11,450 bases of DNA from the NCBI RefSeq assembly GCF_938030815.1, contig NZ_CALHII010000134.1, forward strand, positions 1-11,450, given 5' to 3'. The notes under the pieces were generated by a model. It was not told the DNA's origin. It did no database searches and saw only the letters and a program-made list of their open reading frames with translations. Position numbers and translations under genes: made by a program. Source of the DNA: an uncultured Campylobacter sp. (GTDB lineage Bacteria > Campylobacterota > Campylobacteria > Campylobacterales > Campylobacteraceae). This document shows, piece after piece, positions 6,004-11,450 of this stretch. Position 1 is the first letter of the stretch; the number at the start of each line of letters is the position of its first letter.

Positions 6004-6236
6004 TGGCAGTAAAATTTAAGATTAAAAAAGGCGATCAAGTAAAGATCATCGCAGGTGACGATAAGGGCAAAACAGGCACCGTTAAGGTCGTGTTTCCTAA
6101 AAAAGCTCAAGTTATCGTCGAGGGTTGTAAAATGGCTAAAAAGGCTATCAAACCAACCGAGCAAAATCCGCAAGGCGGCTTTACAAGCAAAGAGATGCCT
6201 ATGGATATTTCAAACGTTGCGTTGGTAGAGGGTTGA
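6003..6236 (+). CDS. rplX: 50S ribosomal protein L24
   Basis: L24 is an assembly-initiator protein that binds the 5' end of 23S rRNA. The KOW motif is near the N-terminus (IKKGDQVKIIAGDDKGKTGTV). At 77 residues it is shorter than the E. coli protein (104) but matches the short form typical of Campylobacter. It ends MDISNVALVEG, which matches the normal C-terminal beta-strand region, so it does not look truncated by mutation. GGAGG precedes the ATG, which overlaps the rplN stop by one base. Confidence 0.96.
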   Translation: MAVKFKIKKGDQVKIIAGDDKGKTGTVKVVFPKKAQVIVEGCKMAKKAIKPTEQNPQGGFTSKEMPMDISNVALVEG

Positions 6237-6238
6237 TT

Positions 6239-6784
6239 ATGAGCAGACTAAAAGATAAATACGCTAATTCCATCAGAGCTGCTTTGCAGAAAGAATTTGA
6301 TATAAAAAATCCTATGCTTATCCCGGCGCTTGAAAAGATCGTTATCAGCGTAGGAACGGGCGAGTCGAGCAAAGATCAAAAGGTGCTTCAAAATATGGCT
6401 GATACTATCTCGCTGATCGCAGGCCAAAAAGCGCTTATCGTCAATGCAAAAAAATCGGTTGCCGGCTTTAAAGTGCGCGAAGGTTTCCCGGTAGGTATAA
6501 TGGTTACGTTACGAAAGGAGCAGATGTTTGCCTTTTTAGACAAACTGATCTCTATCGCGCTTCCTAGAGTTAAGGATTTCCGAGGACTACCTAGGGCGGG
6601 CTTTGACGGACGCGGCAATTATAACTTCGGCTTGCAAGAGCAGCTAATGTTCCCTGAGGTCGAATACGATCAAATTTTAAGAACTCACGGTATGAATATA
6701 ACCGTTGTAACGACTACAAATAACGATAAAGAGGCATTTAAATTGCTAGAGCTATTCGGCATGCCTTTTGCAAAAGGAAAATGA
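6239..6784 (+). CDS. rplE: 50S ribosomal protein L5
   Basis: L5 binds 5S rRNA and forms an intersubunit bridge with S13. The 181 residues start MSRLKDKYANSIRAAL and contain NPMLIPALEKIVISVGTGE, the signature KKSVAGFKVREGFPVGIMVTLR, and the conserved DFRGL followed by NYNFGLQEQLMFPE. A TTG at 6233 could extend the frame by two residues but overlaps the rplX stop; the ATG at 6239 is better spaced from AGAGGG and matches the family start. In E. coli, S8 represses the spc operon by binding near the rplE start; no such hairpin is evident here. Confidence 0.97.
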   Translation: MSRLKDKYANSIRAALQKEFDIKNPMLIPALEKIVISVGTGESSKDQKVLQNMADTISLIAGQKALIVNAKKSVAGFKVREGFPVGIMVTLRKEQMFAFLDKLISIALPRVKDFRGLPRAGFDGRGNYNFGLQEQLMFPEVEYDQILRTHGMNITVVTTTNNDKEAFKLLELFGMPFAKGK

Positions 6785-6785
6785 T

Positions 6786-6971
6786 ATGGCAAAAAAATCA
6801 ATGGTAGCCAAGGCGAAACGCCCCGCTAAATTTAGCACTCGCGCATATACCAGATGTCAAATTTGCGGTCGTCCGCACTCCGTTTATAAAGATTTTGGAA
6901 TTTGTCGCGTTTGCCTTCGCAAGATGGCAAACGAGGGCTTGATCCCGGGTCTAAAAAAAGCAAGCTGGTAA
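6786..6971 (+). CDS. rpsN: 30S ribosomal protein S14, zinc-binding (type Z)
   Basis: S14 is a protein of the 30S head. At 61 residues this is the short zinc-binding form. Cys24, Cys27, Cys40 and Cys43 make the zinc ribbon (CQIC and CRVC), and the end LIPGLKKASW is typical. The ATG at 6786 has AAAGGAAAA upstream at a good distance. A TTG at 6768 would extend it backwards into rplE and is unlikely. This C+ type is normal for Campylobacterota, unlike the longer zinc-free S14 of E. coli. Confidence 0.97.
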   Translation: MAKKSMVAKAKRPAKFSTRAYTRCQICGRPHSVYKDFGICRVCLRKMANEGLIPGLKKASW

Positions 6972-6980
6972 GGAGAAGAG

Positions 6981-7376
6981 ATGATTAACGATCTTATTTC
7001 AGATGGACTAACTCGCATCAGAAATGCTGCGATGCGAAGACTAGATACGACTAAGCTTTTTCACTCAAACGTCGTTGAGGCTATGCTTAAAATTTTAGCC
7101 GAGAAGGGCTATATCGAGAGCTACAACGTAGTAGAGGAAAACAATAAAAAGATCATCAACGTGGTGCTTAAATACGACGAAAAGGGCAGGAGCGTGATAA
7201 ACGAAGTTAAAAGAATTTCGACTCCGGGTCGCCGCGTATATCAAGGCAAAGACGAAATCAAGCGCTTCAAAAACGGCTACGGAACCGTCGTCGTTAGCAC
7301 AAGCAAAGGCGTTATGAGCGGTATTGACGCGCACAAAGCGGGCGTCGGCGGCGAAGTGCTTTGCACGATCTGGTAA
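6981..7376 (+). CDS. rpsH: 30S ribosomal protein S8
   Basis: S8 binds helix 21 of 16S rRNA and is a key assembly protein of the 30S platform. In E. coli it represses the spc operon. The 131 residues have normal length: MINDLISDGLTRIRNAAMR at the start, RISTPGRRVYQ centrally, and the S8 signature GTVVVSTSKGVMSG near the C-terminus. A strong AAGGAG lies upstream. The gene is followed by the largest spacer in the operon, 77 nt with an inverted repeat, which is a plausible place for feedback control. Confidence 0.97.
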   Translation: MINDLISDGLTRIRNAAMRRLDTTKLFHSNVVEAMLKILAEKGYIESYNVVEENNKKIINVVLKYDEKGRSVINEVKRISTPGRRVYQGKDEIKRFKNGYGTVVVSTSKGVMSGIDAHKAGVGGEVLCTIW

Positions 7377-7382
7377 GAAGTT

Positions 7383-7424
7383 TCTACTTTTTATGGCATT
7401 GTGGTATCCATTCGTAAAAGTAGA
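7383..7424 (+). promoter_or_regulatory. Long hairpin in the rpsH-rplF spacer
   Basis: TCTACTTTT (7383-7391) pairs perfectly with AAAAGTAGA (7416-7424). An inner ATGG (7393-7396) pairs with CCAT (7408-7411). Together they give 13 bp with an asymmetric internal loop. GGTAT in the apical loop (7403-7407) is also complementary to ATACC just downstream (7426-7430), a possible competing pairing. It starts 6 nt after the rpsH stop and ends 29 nt before the rplF ATG. It lacks a GC-rich stem plus U-run, so it is not a standard terminator. A role in mRNA processing or ribosomal protein feedback is inference. Confidence 0.6.
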
Positions 7425-7453
7425 CATACCCTAGACAAATAAAAAGGAAAATT

Positions 7454-7990
7454 ATGTCAAGAATTGGTAAAAAACCGATCTCTATTCCAAACGGCTTAGA
7501 GGTCAAAATCGACGGCTCGTCGTTAAAATTTAAAAAATCTAATAACGAAAAAGAGCTTGATTTAAAAGGTCATGTCGATGTAAAAATCGAAGACGGAAAG
7601 ATAGAATTCTCACCTAAGGGCGAGGATAGACAGAGCAGGGCGTATTGGGGAACATACCGCGCTTTAGCTAACAATATCGTCCTTGGTCTTACCGAGGGCT
7701 TTTCAAAGCAGCTTGAAATCAACGGCGTCGGCTACAGAGCCGCGATGAAGGGCAAGGTGCTTGAGCTAAATTTAGGCTTTTCGCATCCGATAAATTTTGA
7801 ATCTCCAAAGGGGATTGAAATTTTCGTAGATAAAAACGTCGTAACCATCAAAGGCGACGACAAGCAGCAAGTAGGTCAAGTAGCAGCCGAGATCAGAGGA
7901 TTCAGACCGCCTGAGCCATACAAAGGCAAGGGCATTAAGTATCTTGAAGAGCGCATTATCCGCAAAGCCGGAAAAACAGCTAAGAAATAA
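7454..7990 (+). CDS. rplF: 50S ribosomal protein L6
   Basis: L6 lies near the GTPase-associated region of the large subunit and supports factor-dependent steps. The 178 residues contain the two typical repeats: MSRIGKKPISIPNGLEVKI in the first domain and the second with VGQVAAEIRGFRPPEPYKGKGIKY, which ends in the L6 signature. AAAAAGGAAAA precedes the ATG. It is the first gene after the 77-nt structured spacer, so its translation is less likely to be coupled directly to rpsH. Confidence 0.97.
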   Translation: MSRIGKKPISIPNGLEVKIDGSSLKFKKSNNEKELDLKGHVDVKIEDGKIEFSPKGEDRQSRAYWGTYRALANNIVLGLTEGFSKQLEINGVGYRAAMKGKVLELNLGFSHPINFESPKGIEIFVDKNVVTIKGDDKQQVGQVAAEIRGFRPPEPYKGKGIKYLEERIIRKAGKTAKK

Positions 7991-8000
7991 GGGTTGAGAA

Positions 8001-8357
8001 ATGACACAGAACGTATTAAAAAGAAAGATCTCTTTACGAATCAAGAGAAAAAGAAGAATTCGCACTAAAATTTCAGGCGTCGCATCTTGCCCTAGAATTT
8101 CTATTTTCAAATCCAATAGAACCGTCTACGCTCAGGCTATCGACGATGTAGCGAGCGTAACTTTGTGCGCCAGCAGCGGTAAGGTTTTAAATTTAAAGGC
8201 GAACAAAGAGGGCGCGGCTAGCCTAGCTAAAGATTTGGCTTCCAAGCTAAAGGATAAAGGCATCTCCGAGGCGCTTTTCGATCGCAACGGCTATTTGTAT
8301 CACGGTGTAATCGCAAGCTTTGCCGAGTCGCTACGCCAAAACGGCATCAAACTATAA
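8001..8357 (+). CDS. rplR: 50S ribosomal protein L18
   Basis: L18 binds 5S rRNA and, with L5, docks it to the large subunit. The 118 residues begin with a strongly basic stretch (KRKISLRIKRKRRIRTKISG), followed by PRISIFKSNRTVYAQAIDD and the C-terminal FDRNGYLYHGVIASFAESLRQNGI, the usual end of this family. AAGGG precedes the ATG, 10 nt after rplF. Normal length. Confidence 0.97.
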   Translation: MTQNVLKRKISLRIKRKRRIRTKISGVASCPRISIFKSNRTVYAQAIDDVASVTLCASSGKVLNLKANKEGAASLAKDLASKLKDKGISEALFDRNGYLYHGVIASFAESLRQNGIKL

Positions 8358-8372
8358 CCCAAAGGAATGATT

Positions 8373-8816
8373 GTGGAAAAGTATAATAGAGAAGAATTCG
8401 AAGAGGTAATCGTCAATATCGGTAGGGTTACGAAGGTCGTTAAGGGCGGTAGAAGGTTCAGATTTACCGCGCTCGTAGTGGTAGGCAATAGAAACGGTCT
8501 GGTGGGCTTTGGCTTCGGTAAATCCAAAGAGGTACCAGACGCGATTAAAAAGGCGGTAGACGATGCGTTTAAAAATATCATCAAGGTAAATTTAAACGGC
8601 TCTACCATCACTCACGATGTTGAAGTAAAATACAATGCGAGTAAAATTTTATTAAAGCCGGCGAGCGAAGGTACCGGCGTTATCGCGGGCGGCTCCGTGC
8701 GCCCGGTTTTAGAGCTTGCAGGCATTAGGGATATCCTAACCAAGTCGCTAGGCTCAAATAACGCATCCAACGTCGTAAGGGCTACTATGAAAGCTCTTAG
8801 TATCTTAAAACACTAG
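8373..8816 (+). CDS. rpsE: 30S ribosomal protein S5
   Basis: S5 is a decoding-accuracy protein at the mRNA entry channel. I choose GTG at 8373 (protein MEKYNREEFEEVIV, 147 residues). An ATG at 8367 lies only one base after the AAAGGA and would place the ribosome binding site too close, while the GTG has a 6-nt spacer. The C. jejuni protein, as I remember it, starts MEKYNREEFEE. The N-terminal double-stranded RNA-binding domain has GRVTKVVKGGRRFRFTALVVVG, and the C-terminal domain has GTGVIAGGSVRPVLELAGIRDILTKSLGSNN. rpmD (L30), which normally follows in many bacteria, is absent. Confidence 0.96.
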   Translation: MEKYNREEFEEVIVNIGRVTKVVKGGRRFRFTALVVVGNRNGLVGFGFGKSKEVPDAIKKAVDDAFKNIIKVNLNGSTITHDVEVKYNASKILLKPASEGTGVIAGGSVRPVLELAGIRDILTKSLGSNNASNVVRATMKALSILKH

Positions 8817-8827
8817 AAGGATAAAAG

Positions 8828-9229
8828 ATGGGATTAGAAAATCTTAAAAAAGCCCCTGGCTCGACTCACGCCACCAAGCGCTTGGGTCGCGGTCAAGGAA
8901 GCGGCCTAGGTAAAACTGCGGGTCGCGGCGGCAAGGGTCAGACCGCACGCACCGGCTCTCATGAAAAAAGAGGCTTCGAAGGCGGTCAACAGCCGATTCA
9001 GCGAAGGCTTCCAAAGGTAGGTTTTACTTCTAAATTTGAAAAACCTTACGTGATCAATGTCGATAAAATCGAAGCTATCAAAGATCTTAGCGAGATCACG
9101 ATCGAAAGCATCAAGTCGGTTCATAAAATTTCAAATTCCGTTAAAAAGATCAAGCTGATCGGCGTAGACGCAAAAGCGCTCGCTAGCAAGATCAAAGACG
9201 AGAACGTAAAATTTAGCGGACAAAAATAA
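8828..9229 (+). CDS. rplO: 50S ribosomal protein L15
   Basis: L15 binds 23S rRNA late in assembly. The 133 residues open with GLENLKKAPGSTHATKRLGRGQGSG and continue into the glycine/arginine-rich extension GKTAGRGGKGQTARTGS, then FEGGQQPIQRRLPKVGF, all typical. The C-terminal half is more divergent and slightly shorter than E. coli (144), as usual in this lineage. AAGGA lies upstream. It follows rpsE directly after 11 nt, with no room for rpmD. The stop overlaps the secY ATG by one base (TAATG). Confidence 0.96.
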   Translation: MGLENLKKAPGSTHATKRLGRGQGSGLGKTAGRGGKGQTARTGSHEKRGFEGGQQPIQRRLPKVGFTSKFEKPYVINVDKIEAIKDLSEITIESIKSVHKISNSVKKIKLIGVDAKALASKIKDENVKFSGQK

Positions 9230-10494
9230 TGAATAAATCGCTACGCAACAAAATTCTCATTACTTTGGGCTTTCTTTTTGCCTATAGGTTGCTAGCTTAC
9301 GTGCCAGTTCCGGGAGTGGACGTTGAGGTTATAAAGCAATTTTTTCAAAGCAATAGCAACAACGCTTTTGGAATGTTTAATATGTTTAGCGGTAACGCGG
9401 CGGAGCGATTCAGCGTTATCTCGCTAGGCATTATGCCTTATATTACCGCTTCGATCATTATGGAACTGCTCGCCGCGACCTTCCCAAATTTAGGCAAGCT
9501 CAAAAAAGAGCGCGACGGCATGCAGAAATATATGCAGATCATCCGATACGCCACCATCGCAATCGCCATGGTTCAATCCATCGGCGTTAGCATCGGTTTA
9601 CAGGGTATCCACGGACAGACCGGAGCGCCTGCGATAATGGCGGAGAATACCAACGAGTTTGTTTTCATCTCGTGCATTTCGATGCTTGCAGGCACAATGC
9701 TTTTGATGTGGATCGGCGAGCAGATTACGCAGCGCGGCGTCGGTAACGGCACCAGCCTTATTATCTTTGCGGGTATCGTTAGCGCTATCCCTAGAGCGAT
9801 CGGAAGTACCGTAAATTTAGTAAATACCGGCGAGATGAATATCTTGATCCTCGCCCTTATTATAGGGATTATTTTACTCACTATCGGAGTTATTATCTAT
9901 ATAGAGCTGGGCGAGCGCAGGATTCCAGTTTCGTTTTCGCGCAAGGTATTGATGGCAAATCAAAACAAGCGTATTATGAACTATGTGCCGATCAAGCTAA
10001 ATTTAAGCGGCGTCATTCCGCCTATTTTTGCAAGCGCGATTTTGATGTTTCCGACCACTATTTTGCAGGCGAGCACCAATCCGATCATCCAAAAGATCCA
10101 CGATTTCCTAAGCCCTAGCAATTACTTCTTTAACTTTTTGACCTTTGTGTTGGTTATATTTTTCGCTTATTTTTATGCGTCAATTGCTTTTAATTCCAAG
10201 GACATTAGTGAAAATTTAAAGAAGCAGGGCGGATTTATCCCGGGTATTCGTCCGGGCGAGGGAACGGCGAGCTTTTTAAACGAAGTCGCCAGCCGCCTTA
10301 CGTTTTGGGGCTCGATCTATCTCGGTCTCGTAACCGTCATCCCGTGGCTGCTCGTTAAATTTATGGGCGTGCCGTTTTATTTCGGCGGCACCAGCGTGCT
10401 GATCGTCGTCTCCGTCGCTCTTGATACGATGAGACGCATAGAAGCGCAGATCTATATGAACAAATATCAGACCCTAAGCGCGGTCGGATTATAA
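9229..10494 (+). CDS. secY: Protein translocase subunit SecY
   Basis: SecY is the channel of the SecYEG translocon in the inner membrane. The 421 residues fit ten membrane helices; clear hydrophobic spans include about 9-27, 62-85, 105-125, 145-162, 174-192, 204-226, 261-280, 301-322, 361-380 and 386-400. Family motifs are VPVPGVD at 25-31 (after helix 1), LGIMPYITASIIMELL at 66-81, GERRIPV at 228-234 in the cytoplasmic loop, and GIRPGEGT at 339-346. The ATG overlaps the rplO stop, and the upstream Shine-Dalgarno is weak (GCGGA), so coupling to L15 is likely. Its position at the end of the spc block is standard. Confidence 0.98.
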   Translation: MNKSLRNKILITLGFLFAYRLLAYVPVPGVDVEVIKQFFQSNSNNAFGMFNMFSGNAAERFSVISLGIMPYITASIIMELLAATFPNLGKLKKERDGMQKYMQIIRYATIAIAMVQSIGVSIGLQGIHGQTGAPAIMAENTNEFVFISCISMLAGTMLLMWIGEQITQRGVGNGTSLIIFAGIVSAIPRAIGSTVNLVNTGEMNILILALIIGIILLTIGVIIYIELGERRIPVSFSRKVLMANQNKRIMNYVPIKLNLSGVIPPIFASAILMFPTTILQASTNPIIQKIHDFLSPSNYFFNFLTFVLVIFFAYFYASIAFNSKDISENLKKQGGFIPGIRPGEGTASFLNEVASRLTFWGSIYLGLVTVIPWLLVKFMGVPFYFGGTSVLIVVSVALDTMRRIEAQIYMNKYQTLSAVGL

Positions 10495-11253
10495 ATGGCG
10501 ATTTTACTTAAAACAAAAAAAGATTTAGAGGGGCTTCGCGCGGCGAACAGGATCGTCGCGCAAGCCCTTGATTACGCAGCTTCATTCATAAAGCCGGGTC
10601 TTAGTCTGCTCGAAGTCGATAAGAAGATCGACGATTTCATCACCTCCAAGGGCGCGTATCCCGCTTTTAAAGGGCTATACGGCTTTCCAAACGCCGCGTG
10701 CCTCTCGCTAAACGAGGTCATTATCCACGGCATCCCAGACGAAACGATCTTGCAGGAGGGCGATATCTTAGGCGTCGATCTGGGCTCGAAGCTAAATGGA
10801 TATTTCGGCGACAGCGCACGCACTCTGCCCGTCGGTAAAATTTCAAAAGCCGACAAGGAGCTTATCGCATGCAGCAAGGACACGCTGGAGTTTGCCATCA
10901 AAACGATCAGGGTAGGGATGCACTTTAAAGAGCTAAGCTTCGAGATCGAGAAATTTATCCGCGCGCGCGGCTTCGTGCCGCTATACGGCTTCTGCGGTCA
11001 CGGCATCGGCAAACACCCGCACGAAGAGCCTGAGATCCCAAACTATCTGGAGGGCAACAATCCAAAATCGGGCCCCAAAATCAAAAACGGCATGGTCTTT
11101 TGCATCGAGCCGATGATCTGCCAAAAGGACGGCACGCCGGTCATCGCCGAGGATAAGTGGAGCACGAGAAGCAAGGACGGACTTCGCACTAGCCACTACG
11201 AGCATTGCATGGCGGTTTTCGATGATAAGGTCGAAGTCCTAAGCGTCGCGTAG
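10495..11253 (+). CDS. map: Methionine aminopeptidase, type I
   Basis: This cytosolic metalloenzyme removes the initiator Met from nascent proteins after deformylation. The 252 residues are the short type Ia form, with no N-terminal zinc-binding extension. The five metal ligands of the pita-bread fold are visible: Asp95, Asp106 (GYFGDSART), His169 (CGHGIGKHPHEEP), Glu205 (CIEPM) and Glu236 (HYEHCM). Substrate-site His78 (IIHGIP) and His176 are also present. The ATG starts directly after the secY stop, with only a weak upstream site, so coupling is likely. Codons here end in G or C more often than in the ribosomal genes, in line with lower expression. Confidence 0.97.
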   Translation: MAILLKTKKDLEGLRAANRIVAQALDYAASFIKPGLSLLEVDKKIDDFITSKGAYPAFKGLYGFPNAACLSLNEVIIHGIPDETILQEGDILGVDLGSKLNGYFGDSARTLPVGKISKADKELIACSKDTLEFAIKTIRVGMHFKELSFEIEKFIRARGFVPLYGFCGHGIGKHPHEEPEIPNYLEGNNPKSGPKIKNGMVFCIEPMICQKDGTPVIAEDKWSTRSKDGLRTSHYEHCMAVFDDKVEVLSVA

Positions 11254-11450
11254 ATTTCGCACAAAAGGCGACTTGGGCTAGTTAAAATTTTACACTTTTG
11301 CCAAGGTGAAATTCCGCCCGCGATTAGCTTTCGACAATTTTACATCGCTCGCGTCTTGGAATTTTACCTCAGCCGCTTCATGCATAAATTTTATCCAAAG
11401 GAAACCTATCGCGCTAGAAATTTTAAAATCTATCGCGACGGTTTGTAGCC
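11254..11450. other. Spacer after map with repeated AATTTTA, no confident gene
   Basis: The 197 nt to the window edge do not contain infA or another recognisable gene. The heptamer AATTTTA occurs five times on the plus strand, at 11286, 11336, 11360, 11387 and 11419. The map reading frame stays open for 64 codons past its TAG, to a TAG at 11446-11448. A minus-strand frame is open from 11448 to a TAA at 11290-11292 (52 codons, entering from the right). Neither translation resembles a family I know. CTTGG/CCAAG (11272-11276, 11301-11305) is only a weak stem without a U-run, so no clear intrinsic terminator is seen. Confidence 0.5.

Noticed and set aside
5799..6173. 124-codon minus-strand open frame across rplN and rplX
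   Set aside because: It overlaps two confident genes completely and its translation looks like a reverse-strand artefact.
7383..7424. Rho-independent terminator after rpsH
   Set aside because: The stem is AT-rich and is not followed by a U-run; the next bases are CATACCC. The operon clearly continues with rplF.
7403..7430. Stable H-type pseudoknot in the rpsH-rplF spacer
   Set aside because: A single linking nucleotide would have to cross a stem of 9 bp or more, which is not feasible; only competing pairings remain possible.
11272..11305. Terminator after map
   Set aside because: Only 5 bp pair (CTTGG/CCAAG) with a 24-nt loop, and no U-run follows.
11290..11448. Minus-strand partial frame (52 codons) entering from the right edge
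   Set aside because: The translation is low in information, rich in codons from AAATTT tracts, and no start is visible. It may be the end of a real gene, but I cannot support it.

Overview
This window is the first part of the S10-spc ribosomal protein supercluster of a Campylobacter-type organism (Campylobacterota). The gene order, the protein sequences (S10, S5, S14 and L24 look like those I remember from Campylobacter jejuni), the AAGGA-type ribosome binding sites and the frequent AAATTT tracts all fit. Base composition is higher in GC than in C. jejuni (mid-40s percent by eye). That suggests one of the higher-GC oral or human-associated species (gracilis, rectus, showae, curvus or concisus type), but the species cannot be fixed from this window.

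Layout. Bases 1-548, minus strand: the N-terminal 182 residues of a P-loop ATPase that runs off the left edge. Bases 549-827: a divergent AT-rich spacer. It holds two copies of a 19-bp palindrome, a consensus sigma70 promoter (TTGACA-N17-TATAAT), two abutting hairpins at the predicted start of the mRNA, and a third palindrome-like copy over the rpsJ ribosome binding site. Bases 828-11253, plus strand: 22 closely packed genes in the order rpsJ-rplC-rplD-rplW-rplB-rpsS-rplV-rpsC-rplP-rpmC-rpsQ (S10 block), rplN-rplX-rplE-rpsN-rpsH-rplF-rplR-rpsE-rplO-secY (spc block), then map. Bases 11254-11450: a spacer without a confident gene.

The genes act together in ribosome assembly: 20 large- and small-subunit proteins, then the SecY translocon channel and methionine aminopeptidase, both of which work on nascent chains. 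Most genes are 0-16 nt apart or overlap by 1-14 nt, so translational coupling is likely. The only large internal gap is the 77 nt between rpsH and rplF, which contains a long inverted repeat. rpmD (L30) is absent between rpsE and rplO. infA, which I expect right after map, does not appear in the remaining 197 nt.

Most of the window is ordinary core genome. The less ordinary parts are the regulatory DNA before rpsJ, the rpsH-rplF spacer structure, the partial ATPase with an Asn-rich insert, and the repeat-rich tail after map. I saw no mobile element, CRISPR array, tRNA or rRNA gene, and no evidence for an undescribed multi-gene system.
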